From Longimicrobium sp. (GTDB taxonomy: Bacteria; Gemmatimonadota; Gemmatimonadetes; Longimicrobiales; Longimicrobiaceae): a stretch of DNA of 64,000 bases. This document shows positions 33,956-44,192 of the stretch, piece after piece. Position 1 is the stretch's first letter. The number at the start of each line of letters is the position of its first letter. Location: NCBI GenBank assembly GCA_036389135.1, contig DASVQP010000041.1, positions 62,001-126,000 of the forward strand, written 5' to 3'. The position numbers were made by a program, and so were the translations under genes. The notes below the pieces were generated by a model. It saw only the letters and a program-made list of their open reading frames with translations, ran no database searches and was not told where the DNA came from.

Positions 33956-33993
33956 TATGGAGCCAATCGCTCCCGAAGCACGGCTCCTTAGCC

Positions 33994-34073
33994 AACGTCC
34001 TCTTCTACCTCTACAACTACAGCGAGACCCCCGCCACACGCTCCGGCACCAGCACGTGGAGGCGACGTTCTGA
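33994..34073 (+). pseudogene. Decayed duplicate of the TonB-receptor gene 3' end
   Basis: The sequence from AACGTCCTCTTCTACCTCTA to GAGGCGACGTTCTGA matches 33136-33235 of the receptor gene. There are 5 mismatches in the first 61 aligned bases, then a 25-nt deletion that breaks the frame. It therefore comes from a related, not identical, receptor gene end. It lies 38 nt after the HEPN stop, so the MNT/HEPN pair is bracketed by the receptor 3' end and this remnant. Confidence 0.85.
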
Positions 34074-34395
34074 CCCCGGTGCGCTCCCATCGCCGCACGT
34101 CCGGAACGGCGCCGCACGTGGCACCGGCGCAATGGCACGGTGGTCGCGGCAGAGCGTCGTCCTCACGTTGAGCCGCCTCGTCATGAACCTTGCGCAGTCG
34201 CGAGGAAGCCGAAAAATCGTGCTGCCGCGACCGGGCCGCACGATTCTTGTGATGCATCCCTCACGAGGCGGTAGTCCGTCGATGCTGGAGCAGCGACGAG
34301 CACGATCGAGTGGCCCGAAGTGACGCGCACCTGCACCGGGATCGTCACCAGGGAGCTGTTCGCCAGACGGCGCTGAAACCAGGCAGGGGACCGAG

Positions 34396-37163
<2,768 letters not shown>

Positions 37164-37167
<4 letters not shown>

Positions 37168-37565
37168 AGAAGATCCTGCTGGTGGAAGACAACGAGATGA
37201 ACCGCGACATGCTGTCGCGCCGCCTGGAGCGGAAGGGATACCAGGTGGTGGTGGCGGTGGACGGCCAGGAGGGGGTGGACAAGGCCGCCACGGTGCTGCC
37301 GGACCTGGTGCTGATGGACATGAGCCTCCCGGTGCTGGACGGATGGGAGGCGACGCGGCGGCTGAAGGCGGGGCCGGCCACCGGCCACATTCCGGTCATC
37401 GCGCTCACCGCCCACGCCATGGCCGGCGACCGGGCGCACGCCATCGATGCCGGGTGCGACGACTACGACACCAAGCCGATCGACCTGCCGCGCCTGCTCA
37501 CCAAGATGGAGGCTCTCCTGGCCCGGGACGACGGCGGGACCGCGCCGGCCGAAGCCGCGCCATGA
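37164..37565 (+). CDS. Single-domain response regulator (receiver only)
   Basis: A 133-residue CheY-like protein: acidic pair Glu8/Asp9 (LLVEDNEMNRD), phospho-acceptor Asp52 (VLMDMSLPVLDGWEATR), Thr (ALTAHAM) and Lys (DTKPIDLPRLL). It lacks an output domain, so it probably passes phosphoryl groups or acts by protein contact, in the DivK style. The start overlaps the kinase stop and its own stop overlaps the next gene (ATGA at both ends), giving a tightly coupled relay operon. Confidence 0.93.
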
Positions 37566-37915
37566 CCGGGGCAAACGACGCGGGCGGATCTGCGCTTTCC
37601 TCCGCGCAGCTCCACGACCTGCGCACGCCGCTCGGCCAGATCATCGGCTACGCCGAGTTGCTGGCGGAACGCGCGCAGGAGACGGGGGACGAGCGATTCA
37701 CGCCGGACCTGCAGAAGATCAGCGCCGCCGGCTACCGGATGCTGGCGCTCATCGAGGAGATCTTCACCGCGGCCCGCGCCGATGCCCCCGCCGCGTTCAC
37801 CTGGGACGACGTCGACGCCCTCCGCGCCCTGGCCGCCGCCAGCCCCCCGGAGGACGCCGAGCGCCTCGCCTCCATCTCCGCCCGCATCGCCGCCTTGCTC
37901 CCTCCGCGCGGGTAG
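37562..37915 (+). CDS. Stand-alone DHp (HisKA) domain protein without ATPase domain
   Basis: A 117-residue protein. Residues ~10-75 form a dimerisation/histidine-phosphotransfer domain with an H-box, SAQLHDLRTPLGQIIGYAEL (His18), and the second helix ending ISAAGYRMLALIEEIFTAAR. Nothing like a HATPase follows; the gene stops after an Ala/Pro/Arg-rich tail. It could be a phosphotransfer protein shuttling between the hybrid kinase and the lone receiver, or a dominant partner for kinase dimerisation. The start ATG 37562 overlaps the receiver stop. Confidence 0.82.
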   Translation: MTGANDAGGSALSSAQLHDLRTPLGQIIGYAELLAERAQETGDERFTPDLQKISAAGYRMLALIEEIFTAARADAPAAFTWDDVDALRALAAASPPEDAERLASISARIAALLPPRG

Positions 37916-37956
37916 ACGCGCTTCCCCCGCGCCCCGTTGACTCCTACTTTCCGGGC

Positions 37957-38274
37957 ATGACCACACCCGTGCACACCCGAGCCGACGTCCTCGAACGTCT
38001 CGCCGCTGCGGAGGACGAGATCCGCGGCCTCGGCGTCGGCCGTCTCGCGTTGTTCGGCTCCTTCGCCCGCTCGGAAGCCCGCGCCCAAAGCGACGTGGAC
38101 CTGCTCGTAGAGTTCGCCCCGGCTCAAAAGAGCTTCGACGCGTTCATGCGCCTGTACGACCTTCTGGAAGATCGTCTCGGGCGCCGCGTGGAGCTCGTGA
38201 CCACCGAGTCGCTCAGCCCCTTCATCGGTCCCCGCATACTGGCGGAGGCAGAAGATGTCGTTCGAGCTGCGTGA
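37957..38274 (+). CDS. MNT-type nucleotidyltransferase (copy 2)
   Basis: 105 residues, 89% identical to the copy at 33316-33633, with the catalytic GSFARSEARAQSDVDLLVEF motif intact. The 20-nt overlap with a HEPN start is kept, but that HEPN gene is truncated (38255-38389). This is an antitoxin-type protein whose own toxin is broken; it might still act on the HEPN toxin of copy 1. Confidence 0.88.
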   Translation: MTTPVHTRADVLERLAAAEDEIRGLGVGRLALFGSFARSEARAQSDVDLLVEFAPAQKSFDAFMRLYDLLEDRLGRRVELVTTESLSPFIGPRILAEAEDVVRAA

Positions 38275-38389
38275 CTATCTTCAGCACATGCTCACCGAGG
38301 CCGAGTACCTGGTCGACACTAGCCAAGGTCTCAGCCCCGAGAGGTTCCTCGCCGATGCGATCCAAGAAAAAGCTTCGTCCGCAGCGTAG
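38255..38389 (+). pseudogene. Truncated HEPN toxin gene (copy 2)
   Basis: The first ~36 codons match the HEPN protein at 33614 (SFELRDYLQHMLTEAEYLVD, GLSPERFLADA). An indel then shifts the frame and a TAG at 38387 ends it at 44 residues, before the RX4HXY active site. Faint similarity to the intact gene continues to about 38400 and is then lost. The break point lies just before the lower-GC island at 38530-40260. Confidence 0.85.
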
Positions 38390-38557
38390 ATCATCAGCGA
38401 AGTACGTCGTCCTGTGCGCTCGGAAGGCGCGCCCGCCCCCGCAGGCAATCCGCGGAGGCGTCCACAACCACGCTCCTGGCGTTTGCGGCTTGAAACGTCG
38501 TCCTCCGTTGTCGCTTGGGCCAAACACCCCTTTGCGTGTGCGCGACTAAAGAAAACC

Positions 38558-38587
38558 TTGAATTTCTGCCACCAGCCCTGTTATATT
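38558..38587 (+). promoter_or_regulatory. Sigma-70-like promoter for the XRE-ImmA/IrrE gene
   Basis: TTGAAT, an 18-bp spacer, then TATATT, 31 bp before the ATG at 38618. The surrounding ~80 bp are markedly AT-richer than the rest of the window. Confidence 0.6.
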
Positions 38588-38617
38588 CACATTCCGAATA
38601 CAAACCGAAAGGTCTCT

Positions 38618-39742
38618 ATGCACAACAAGGAAGAAGTTGGCGCTGCGATCCGGCGCGCTCGCGAACGGCTGGGAATCACACAGCAGGAACTTGCGGAGCA
38701 GGCGGGATTCCCGAACCTCCAGACAATCTCGGACATCGAGAGGGGGATTCGAGACTTGAAGGCGCGTGAGCTTCACCGCCTCGCGAAGTCCCTGCTTACC
38801 ACGTACGACGTGCTACTCGGGGCACGGAATGAGCCGAACTCCCGCGTGTTCTGGAGACGCGGGACTACGGCACTCGACAGAGCGCAGGAAGTCCGATTTG
38901 TTGAGCGGGTCAGCCGGTATGCAATGGTCGAAGGTTGGTGCGACCTCCCCGCGCCGGAGCCACTCCCGGACTTCGGGTTCGCGCCGGCAACCGCTGATTA
39001 CGGCGATGTCGAGGCGCTGGCGAATCGCGTGGCCCGTATCCTGGACCTCGGAAGTCGTCCCGCCGCCGCACTTCTCAAGGTGCTGGAGGAACGGTTTCGC
39101 GTGAAGGTGTTCTACGAAGATCTACCCGGGGCGGAATCCGCCGCTTGCATTCGCGACGAGTTCGGGGCTGCGGTCCTGATGAACGTGAATCAGGCTCCCT
39201 GGCGCCGAAACTACAACTTCGCTCATGAGGTGTTTCACCTCGTGACGTGGACGGCGGTGGAACGCGAGTGGCCCGCTGACGCGGAGGAGCCCGTGTGGGC
39301 GGAGAAGCTGGAAAGTTTCGCCAACAGCTTCGCGTCCCACCTACTCCTGCCTGCGGACGAGGTCAGTGAACAGTATAGGGCCCGTTGCCGCGGCGAACAG
39401 GTAGCAGACGTGGACCTGATCGAACTGGCACGAGAATTCGACGTATCGACGGAGGCGCTCGTGTGGCGGCTGAGGCATCTGCGTCTGCTTACACAGCAAG
39501 ACGCAGAGGATACACTGGCACGTTCAAGCTTCCGACGGCTCGACAAAGCTACCATGGTCAATCGGTGGCACCAGCCCTCTACCGGGCTGCCGGATCGATT
39601 CGTCCGCCTGGCGTATCTTGCGCACGCGAAAGGACGCATGTCCATCTCTAGGCTCGCGGAATTTTTGGAAACCTCTGTGAGCGCCATCCGGGCCCTGGAA
39701 TTCGAGCGCGAGCGTGCTGAAGAAGCCACAGCTGCTGCTTGA
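38618..39742 (+). CDS. XRE-family regulator fused to ImmA/IrrE-type metallopeptidase
   Basis: A 374-residue protein. An XRE helix-turn-helix lies at ~7-60 (IRRARERLGITQQELAEQAG, LQTISDIERGIRDLKAREL). An M78/ImmA-IrrE-type zinc peptidase domain lies at ~130-270, with HEVFH (His203, Glu204, His207) in NYNFAHEVFHLVTW and ANSFASHLLLPADEV downstream. A C-terminal region of ~90 residues is not recognised. Such proteins (COG2856 type) serve as repressors or antitoxins, often for prophage, ICE or defence genes. It overlaps the PIN-like gene by 29 nt. GC content is clearly lower than in neighbours, which suggests acquisition. Confidence 0.9.
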   Translation: MHNKEEVGAAIRRARERLGITQQELAEQAGFPNLQTISDIERGIRDLKARELHRLAKSLLTTYDVLLGARNEPNSRVFWRRGTTALDRAQEVRFVERVSRYAMVEGWCDLPAPEPLPDFGFAPATADYGDVEALANRVARILDLGSRPAAALLKVLEERFRVKVFYEDLPGAESAACIRDEFGAAVLMNVNQAPWRRNYNFAHEVFHLVTWTAVEREWPADAEEPVWAEKLESFANSFASHLLLPADEVSEQYRARCRGEQVADVDLIELAREFDVSTEALVWRLRHLRLLTQQDAEDTLARSSFRRLDKATMVNRWHQPSTGLPDRFVRLAYLAHAKGRMSISRLAEFLETSVSAIRALEFERERAEEATAAA

Positions 39743-40256
39743 CGCGGTCGCGATTGTAGCGGCATTCGAGGTCCACGCTTGGGATCACCTTGTTGCACGG
39801 TACCGAATTGTAGTACCAGGCATAGTCGTCGACGAGGCGCACTTCTACGACGATCCAGCAGATGGACGGCGCCATGCCATTACACTGTCGGATTACGAGC
39901 ATGCAGGCACGATCGAGGTATGCGACGTCTCCCAGGAGGATGTCTCGGCACTGCTTCGACTGTTCGACCGATCGTTCGCAACCAGAATACATGCAGGCGA
40001 ATCGGAAGCGCTCGCCTACCTCTGGATGCAGGATGATGACACCAAGATTCAGTTTGTAACGAGTGATACAGCGGCACTTCACGCCACCGCCCTTCTCGGG
40101 TTAGCGCACCGTTCGGTATGTTTGGGCGACGTGCTCCGCAAGAGCGGGTTCGAGAAGTCTCTGGACTCCCAGCATGAAACTCAGCACCACCGGGACTGCA
40201 TCCGCAAAGGGCAAGAGATGCGGGTCATGGGGGTAGGGTTAGCTCGCCGCCCATGA
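39714..40256 (+). CDS. PIN-like nuclease, probable toxin partner of the XRE-ImmA/IrrE protein
   Basis: A 180-residue protein with PIN-like spacing of acidic residues: Asp10 (LLLDAVAIVAAFE), Glu41 (PGIVVDEAHFY), Glu96/Glu98 (HAGESEALAYLW) and Asp118 (FVTSDTAALHATALLG). The ending CLGDVLRKSGF is also PIN-like. It is probably a metal-dependent RNase toxin. The start is GTG 39714, inside the preceding gene; any later start would cut into the first strand. The C-terminal ~35 residues are rich in His/Gln/Arg and not conserved-looking. Family assignment is moderate. Confidence 0.7.
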   Translation: MLKKPQLLLDAVAIVAAFEVHAWDHLVARYRIVVPGIVVDEAHFYDDPADGRRHAITLSDYEHAGTIEVCDVSQEDVSALLRLFDRSFATRIHAGESEALAYLWMQDDDTKIQFVTSDTAALHATALLGLAHRSVCLGDVLRKSGFEKSLDSQHETQHHRDCIRKGQEMRVMGVGLARRP

Positions 40257-40315
40257 GACGGGCCGCCACTAACTTTGATCGTTAATGAGAGCGGGTAGCG
40301 TAGAGCCATATGGGA

Positions 40316-40345
40316 AAGCCACGTTCCGAATGTGGAACGTGGCTT
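40316..40345. terminator. Hairpin between the PIN-like and oxidoreductase genes
   Basis: Perfect 12-bp stem AAGCCACGTTCC / GGAACGTGGCTT with a 6-nt loop, between convergent genes. It marks the right edge of the lower-GC region. Confidence 0.75.
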
Positions 40346-40416
40346 CACTGTTCTCAGGCTTGTTCTGCTTGCTGATATGGCTGTGCACCTTCTCAATCTG
40401 TCACTCTTTCGCTCCT

Positions 40417-41394
40417 TCACGCCGTCGCCCGCTTCAGCTCCGGAAGCACGCGCTCGCCGAAGACGTCGATGAAATGCTCCTGGTTCTCGCGCGGGATGGA
40501 GTGGAGGTTGATCTCCTCGAAGCCCATCTCGACGTCGCTCAGCAGCCAGTCGAGGTGCTGCTCGACGCTGGAGGAGCAGCGGATCTTGCGGGCGATGTCG
40601 TCGGGGCGCACGAACTCGGCGGCGGCTTCGAACTCGGAGGGGAGGCGCAGCTGCGCGAGGACGGAGCTGGGGAACTGGAGGTGCTTCCACTGCGCGTGCG
40701 CCGCGCGGACCGCCTCCGCGTCCGAGCGGTGGAAGGAGAGCTGCGCCTGCAGGTAGATCGGCTTCCCCTCCCCGCCGCCGCGGCGGAAGGCGTCGATGGT
40801 CTTCCGCATCTCGTCGCGCTCGCCGACGGTGGTGATCAGCCCGTCCGCCCACGAGCCCATCCACTCCGCCGTTTCGGGGGTCAGCGCCGCGCCGACGATT
40901 TTGGGCGGCGTCTCGGGGCGCGTGTACAGCTTGGCCTCCTCCACGGTGATGAGGCCGTGGTGCGTCACCGTCTCGCCGGCCCATAGGGCGCGGATGATGT
41001 CGCACCCTTCGCGGAGGCGCGCGTTGCGCTCGGCCTTGTGGGGCCATCGCTCGCCCGTGATGTGCTCGTTGAGGAGCTCGCCGCTCCCGGGCGCGATCCA
41101 GAAGCGTCCCGGGTACATCTCCGCCAGCGTGGCCGCCGCCTGCGCGATGATGGCCGGATGGTAGCGCCACCCGCCCGGAACGGTCACCACGCCAAAGGGG
41201 AGCGAGGTGGCCTGCATCGCCGCGCCCAGCCAACTCCACGCGAACCCGCTCTCTCCCTGCGAATCGGCCCAGGGGAAGAAGTGGTCGGAGCACATCGCGC
41301 TCTGAAACCCCGCCTTCTCCGCCCGCTGCACGAGCTGCAGGAGGCGGCTGGGGGGGTACTGCTCGTGCGAACAATGGTAACCGATGCGGGCCAC
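40417..41394 (-). CDS. Luciferase-like (LLM class) flavin/F420-dependent oxidoreductase
   Basis: A 325-residue TIM-barrel oxidoreductase: RIGYHCSHEQYPPSRLLQLV, QSAMCSDHFFPWADSQGESG, RYHPAIIAQAAATLAEMYPG, RFWIAPGSGELLNEHITGER and ADGLITTVGERDEM. The sequence type matches the subgroup proposed to use FMN rather than F420 (TIGR03885-like), but the cofactor cannot be read directly. The start is GTG 41394. It is a single gene with a hairpin at its 3' side. The substrate is unknown. Confidence 0.88.
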   Translation of the reverse strand: MARIGYHCSHEQYPPSRLLQLVQRAEKAGFQSAMCSDHFFPWADSQGESGFAWSWLGAAMQATSLPFGVVTVPGGWRYHPAIIAQAAATLAEMYPGRFWIAPGSGELLNEHITGERWPHKAERNARLREGCDIIRALWAGETVTHHGLITVEEAKLYTRPETPPKIVGAALTPETAEWMGSWADGLITTVGERDEMRKTIDAFRRGGGEGKPIYLQAQLSFHRSDAEAVRAAHAQWKHLQFPSSVLAQLRLPSEFEAAAEFVRPDDIARKIRCSSSVEQHLDWLLSDVEMGFEEINLHSIPRENQEHFIDVFGERVLPELKRATA

Positions 41395-41741
41395 GGTGTC
41401 GGCTCAGTGAGAAGTTGAAAGGTATGGTGCGTGCTGACCATAATACCGCGCCGACTTCCTGAACGGAGCGCTACGCCACATCTGCCACCGCGCAGTGCTG
41501 TGGCGCGAAGTGAAGGAGTCGACCGACGCTACCCGCCTCGAACCGGACCCGGCGGCGCCGTCCGTGCGGGTCTGGCTGAGGAACATGGGCCGGTGTCGAG
41601 GCGGCGGCATGCATCGCTTCCTTCACTCCGCACCCGAAACCGGCGCGGAACCACGGATCGGGCGGCGCTCCGTTCAGGAAATGAGGTGTGTGGGCGCTGA
41701 GTATGAAGCGCACTCACGCACTCGCGCACTGCGTTCAGCAC
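41395..41741. other. Intergenic region, 347 bp, no gene seen
   Basis: Upstream region of two genes transcribed leftward and rightward of it. It contains TGCGT-family units at 41705-41733 (CGCACTCACGCACTCGCGCA) and a fragment at about 41490-41520 reminiscent of the internal part of family C. No open frame with convincing coding character. Confidence 0.5.
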
Positions 41742-42620
41742 TTACCTGCTCGGCGTCTTCCCCGTCGGCGCCAACACCTCCGCCGAGTAGTAGCGCGCGT
41801 CTGCCGATGCGAGAAACACGTACGAGGTGGCGATCTCGATGGGCTGCGCGGGGCGGCCCCAGTACGTGTCCTTGCCGAACTGCTTCACCTGGTCCATCGG
41901 CATGGTCGACGGGATCAGGGGGGTCCAGACGGGGCCCGGCGCCACGCAGTTGACGCGGATGCCGCGGTCCTTGACGTTCTCGGCCAGGGCGCGGGTAAAG
42001 GTGTGGATGGCGCCCTTGGTAGCCGAGTAGTCCACGAGGATCGGGTTGCCCTCGAAGGCGGTGACGGAGCCGGTGTTGAGGATGACGCCGCCCTCCTTCA
42101 TGTGGCGCAGCGAGGCGCGCGCCATGTAGATGTAGCCGTAGATGTTGGTGCGGAACGTCCGGTCGAGCTGCTCGTCCGTGATGTCCTCGATGCCGTCCTG
42201 CGACATCTGGTAGGCGGCGTTGTTCACCAGGATGTCCAGCCGGCCGAACTCCGTGACCGCGCGCGCCACGAAGGCGTCGCACTCCTTGGACTCGCGCACG
42301 TCGAACTGGTAGGTGATGCAGCGCCGCCCCGCCTTCTCCACCCAGCGCCGCGTCTCCTGCGCATCCCTTTCTTCCTCGTCGCCCAGGTAGCCGATCGCCA
42401 CGTCCGCGCCCTCGCGCGCGAAGGCGATGGCGACCGCGCGCCCGATCCCGCTGTCGCCGCCGGTGATGATGGCCGCGAGCCCCTCCAGCTTGCCGCACCC
42501 CTCGTAGCTTTCCTCGCCGTGATCCGGCGGCGGGTCCATCGCCGCCTCGGTGCCGGGCGGGTCCTGCTCGGGGGTGCCCTTGCCGGGGCCTGGGCCGTTC
42601 ATCGGGTTGCGGTCCAGCAT
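41742..42620 (-). CDS. SDR family oxidoreductase (GSP39/YghA-like)
   Basis: A 292-residue NAD(P)-dependent short-chain dehydrogenase with the extended N-terminus of the general-stress-protein-39/YghA group. The nucleotide-binding motif is TGGDSGIGRA (53-60), followed by NNAA (VNNAAYQMSQDGI), a catalytic Ser in LNTGSVTAFEGNP, and YSATKGAIH with the catalytic Tyr/Lys. The C-terminal segment is Ala/Pro-rich and slightly divergent (YSAEVLAPTGKTPSR instead of the usual TGGQVLHVNGG). Such enzymes reduce aldehydes or ketones under stress. ATG 42620. Confidence 0.92.
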   Translation of the reverse strand: MLDRNPMNGPGPGKGTPEQDPPGTEAAMDPPPDHGEESYEGCGKLEGLAAIITGGDSGIGRAVAIAFAREGADVAIGYLGDEEERDAQETRRWVEKAGRRCITYQFDVRESKECDAFVARAVTEFGRLDILVNNAAYQMSQDGIEDITDEQLDRTFRTNIYGYIYMARASLRHMKEGGVILNTGSVTAFEGNPILVDYSATKGAIHTFTRALAENVKDRGIRVNCVAPGPVWTPLIPSTMPMDQVKQFGKDTYWGRPAQPIEIATSYVFLASADARYYSAEVLAPTGKTPSR

Positions 42621-42768
42621 CGCAAGTCTCTCCGCGTACGCGAGTTAGGATGGCGATCGGGAGGCGGCGCGGTATGCACGACGCGTACCCTGTGGGTGCC
42701 AGTGCGGGAACAGCGGTCGAGGCCCGCGGTTTGCCGCTGGCGTCCGCCTCACCTCAACGCGATTGCGC

Positions 42769-43395
42769 ATGCCCAAAGCGATGCTGTACGACGTGACGCG
42801 CCCCGTCCGCTCCGGGATGCCGGTGTGGCCGGGGGACGCGCCGTGCTGCGTCGGGTGGACTTCGCGGATGGTGGATGGCGATGCCGCGAACGTGGCCGAG
42901 CTGAGGATGAGCGCGCACACCGGCACGCACGCCGATGGACCGTTCCACGTCCGCGCGGACGGGGTGCGGATCGGCGCGGCGGCGCTGGATGCGTTCCTGG
43001 GGCCGGCGTTGCTGGTGGATGCGCGTGGGAAGCTCCTGGATGCGGATTGGGCGCGCGAGGCCGTCGCCGGCGCACCCGAACGCCTCCTCGTGCGCACCGG
43101 CGCGTGGGTCGATGCGGATGCCTTCCCCACCCGCTTCGCCGCGCCGACGCCCGAGGCTGCGCGCTTACTGGTGGAGGCGGGGGTGCGGCTGCTGGGGACC
43201 GATGCGCCCTCGGTTGATCCATTCGATTCCGCCGATCTGCCCGCGCACCGCATCTTCTGCGCGGCGGGCGTGGCGATCGTCGAAAACCTGCTGCTGGATG
43301 ACGTGCCGCCCGGCACGTGGGAGTTGATCGCGCTCCCGCTGCGGCTGGAGGAGGCGGATGCGTCGCCGGTGCGCGCCGTGCTGAGGAGCCTGTGA
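42769..43395 (+). CDS. kynB: Cyclase family protein, kynurenine formamidase-like
   Basis: A 208-residue metal-dependent hydrolase. The signature SAHTGTHADGPFHV has the metal ligands His50, His54 and Asp56 and the catalytic His60. Flanking motifs (YDVTRPVRSGMPVWPGD, LLGTDAPSVDPFDSADLPAH) agree with bacterial KynB, which hydrolyses N-formylkynurenine in tryptophan degradation. No other kyn genes are near, so another cyclic-amide or ester substrate is possible. Its stop overlaps the next start (GTGA), so it is co-translated with an MBL-fold hydrolase. Confidence 0.85.
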   Translation: MPKAMLYDVTRPVRSGMPVWPGDAPCCVGWTSRMVDGDAANVAELRMSAHTGTHADGPFHVRADGVRIGAAALDAFLGPALLVDARGKLLDADWAREAVAGAPERLLVRTGAWVDADAFPTRFAAPTPEAARLLVEAGVRLLGTDAPSVDPFDSADLPAHRIFCAAGVAIVENLLLDDVPPGTWELIALPLRLEEADASPVRAVLRSL

Positions 43396-44192
43396 TCCGG
43401 ACGCTGCTTGCCCCCAACCCGTCGCTGATGACGCTGGACGGGACGCGCACCTTCGTGGTCGGGCGGGAGAGACCCGTGGTGATCGATCCGGGACCGATCG
43501 TTCCGGAGCACATGGCCGCGATCACGCGCGCCCTGGGCGGCGTGGCTCCCGTCGCCATCCTCCTGACCCACACGCACCAGGATCATTCCGAGGGTGCGCT
43601 GCCCCTGGCGCACAGCACCGGCGCGCCCGTGATGATGGCGCGCGGCGCACTCCTTTCGCTCATCTACGACCACGAGGTCGCGCGCTGGCTGGCCGATGGC
43701 GACGAGGTGGAGACGGATGCCGGCCCGCTGCGCGCCATCGCCACGCCGGGGCACGTGCCGGAGCACCTGGCCTTCCTGTGGAACGGGGACACGCTCTTCG
43801 CGGGCGACGCCTTCATGGGCGGGAGCGACACCACCCTCGTCGCGCCGCCGGAGGGCGACCTGGCGGCGTACATGAGGACGCTGGACCGCGTGGGCGAGCT
43901 CGCGCCGGCCGTCATCCTCCCCGCGCACGGGCCGCCGATCGAGGACGCGGCCGCCGCGGTAGAGCGCTACCGGGCGCACCGGCTGCAGCGCATCGAGCAG
44001 GTGGTGCGTGCGTTGCGTGCCTACGGCCCCGCGCGTCCGGCGGAGATCATGGACGCGGTGTACGGCGCCGCGCTCCACCCCGGCCTGCGCATCGCCGCCG
44101 AGGGGTCGCTGCACGCCATCCTCGCCTACCTGCGCGCCACGGACCGCGTCCGCGCGCTCCCCGGCGACACCTACACACTGACGGAACGATGA
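43392..44192 (+). CDS. MBL-fold metallo-hydrolase (LACTB2-like)
   Basis: A 266-residue beta-lactamase-fold hydrolase with THTHQDHSEGA (His60, His62, Asp64, His65), GHVPEHLAFLW (third His) and FAGDAFMGGSD. The C-terminal ~70 residues form a winged-helix-like domain (RIEQVVRALRAYGPARPAEI), as in human LACTB2-type endoribonucleases. The start is GTG 43392, overlapping the kynB-like stop. Its own stop overlaps the next ATG. Confidence 0.88.
   Translation: MIRTLLAPNPSLMTLDGTRTFVVGRERPVVIDPGPIVPEHMAAITRALGGVAPVAILLTHTHQDHSEGALPLAHSTGAPVMMARGALLSLIYDHEVARWLADGDEVETDAGPLRAIATPGHVPEHLAFLWNGDTLFAGDAFMGGSDTTLVAPPEGDLAAYMRTLDRVGELAPAVILPAHGPPIEDAAAAVERYRAHRLQRIEQVVRALRAYGPARPAEIMDAVYGAALHPGLRIAAEGSLHAILAYLRATDRVRALPGDTYTLTER

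Noticed and set aside
34080-34395. Short rightward frame (about 34132-34323) as a gene
   Set aside because: No ribosome-binding site, no recognisable motif, and composition unlike neighbouring genes. Treated as intergenic, probably with the kinase promoter.
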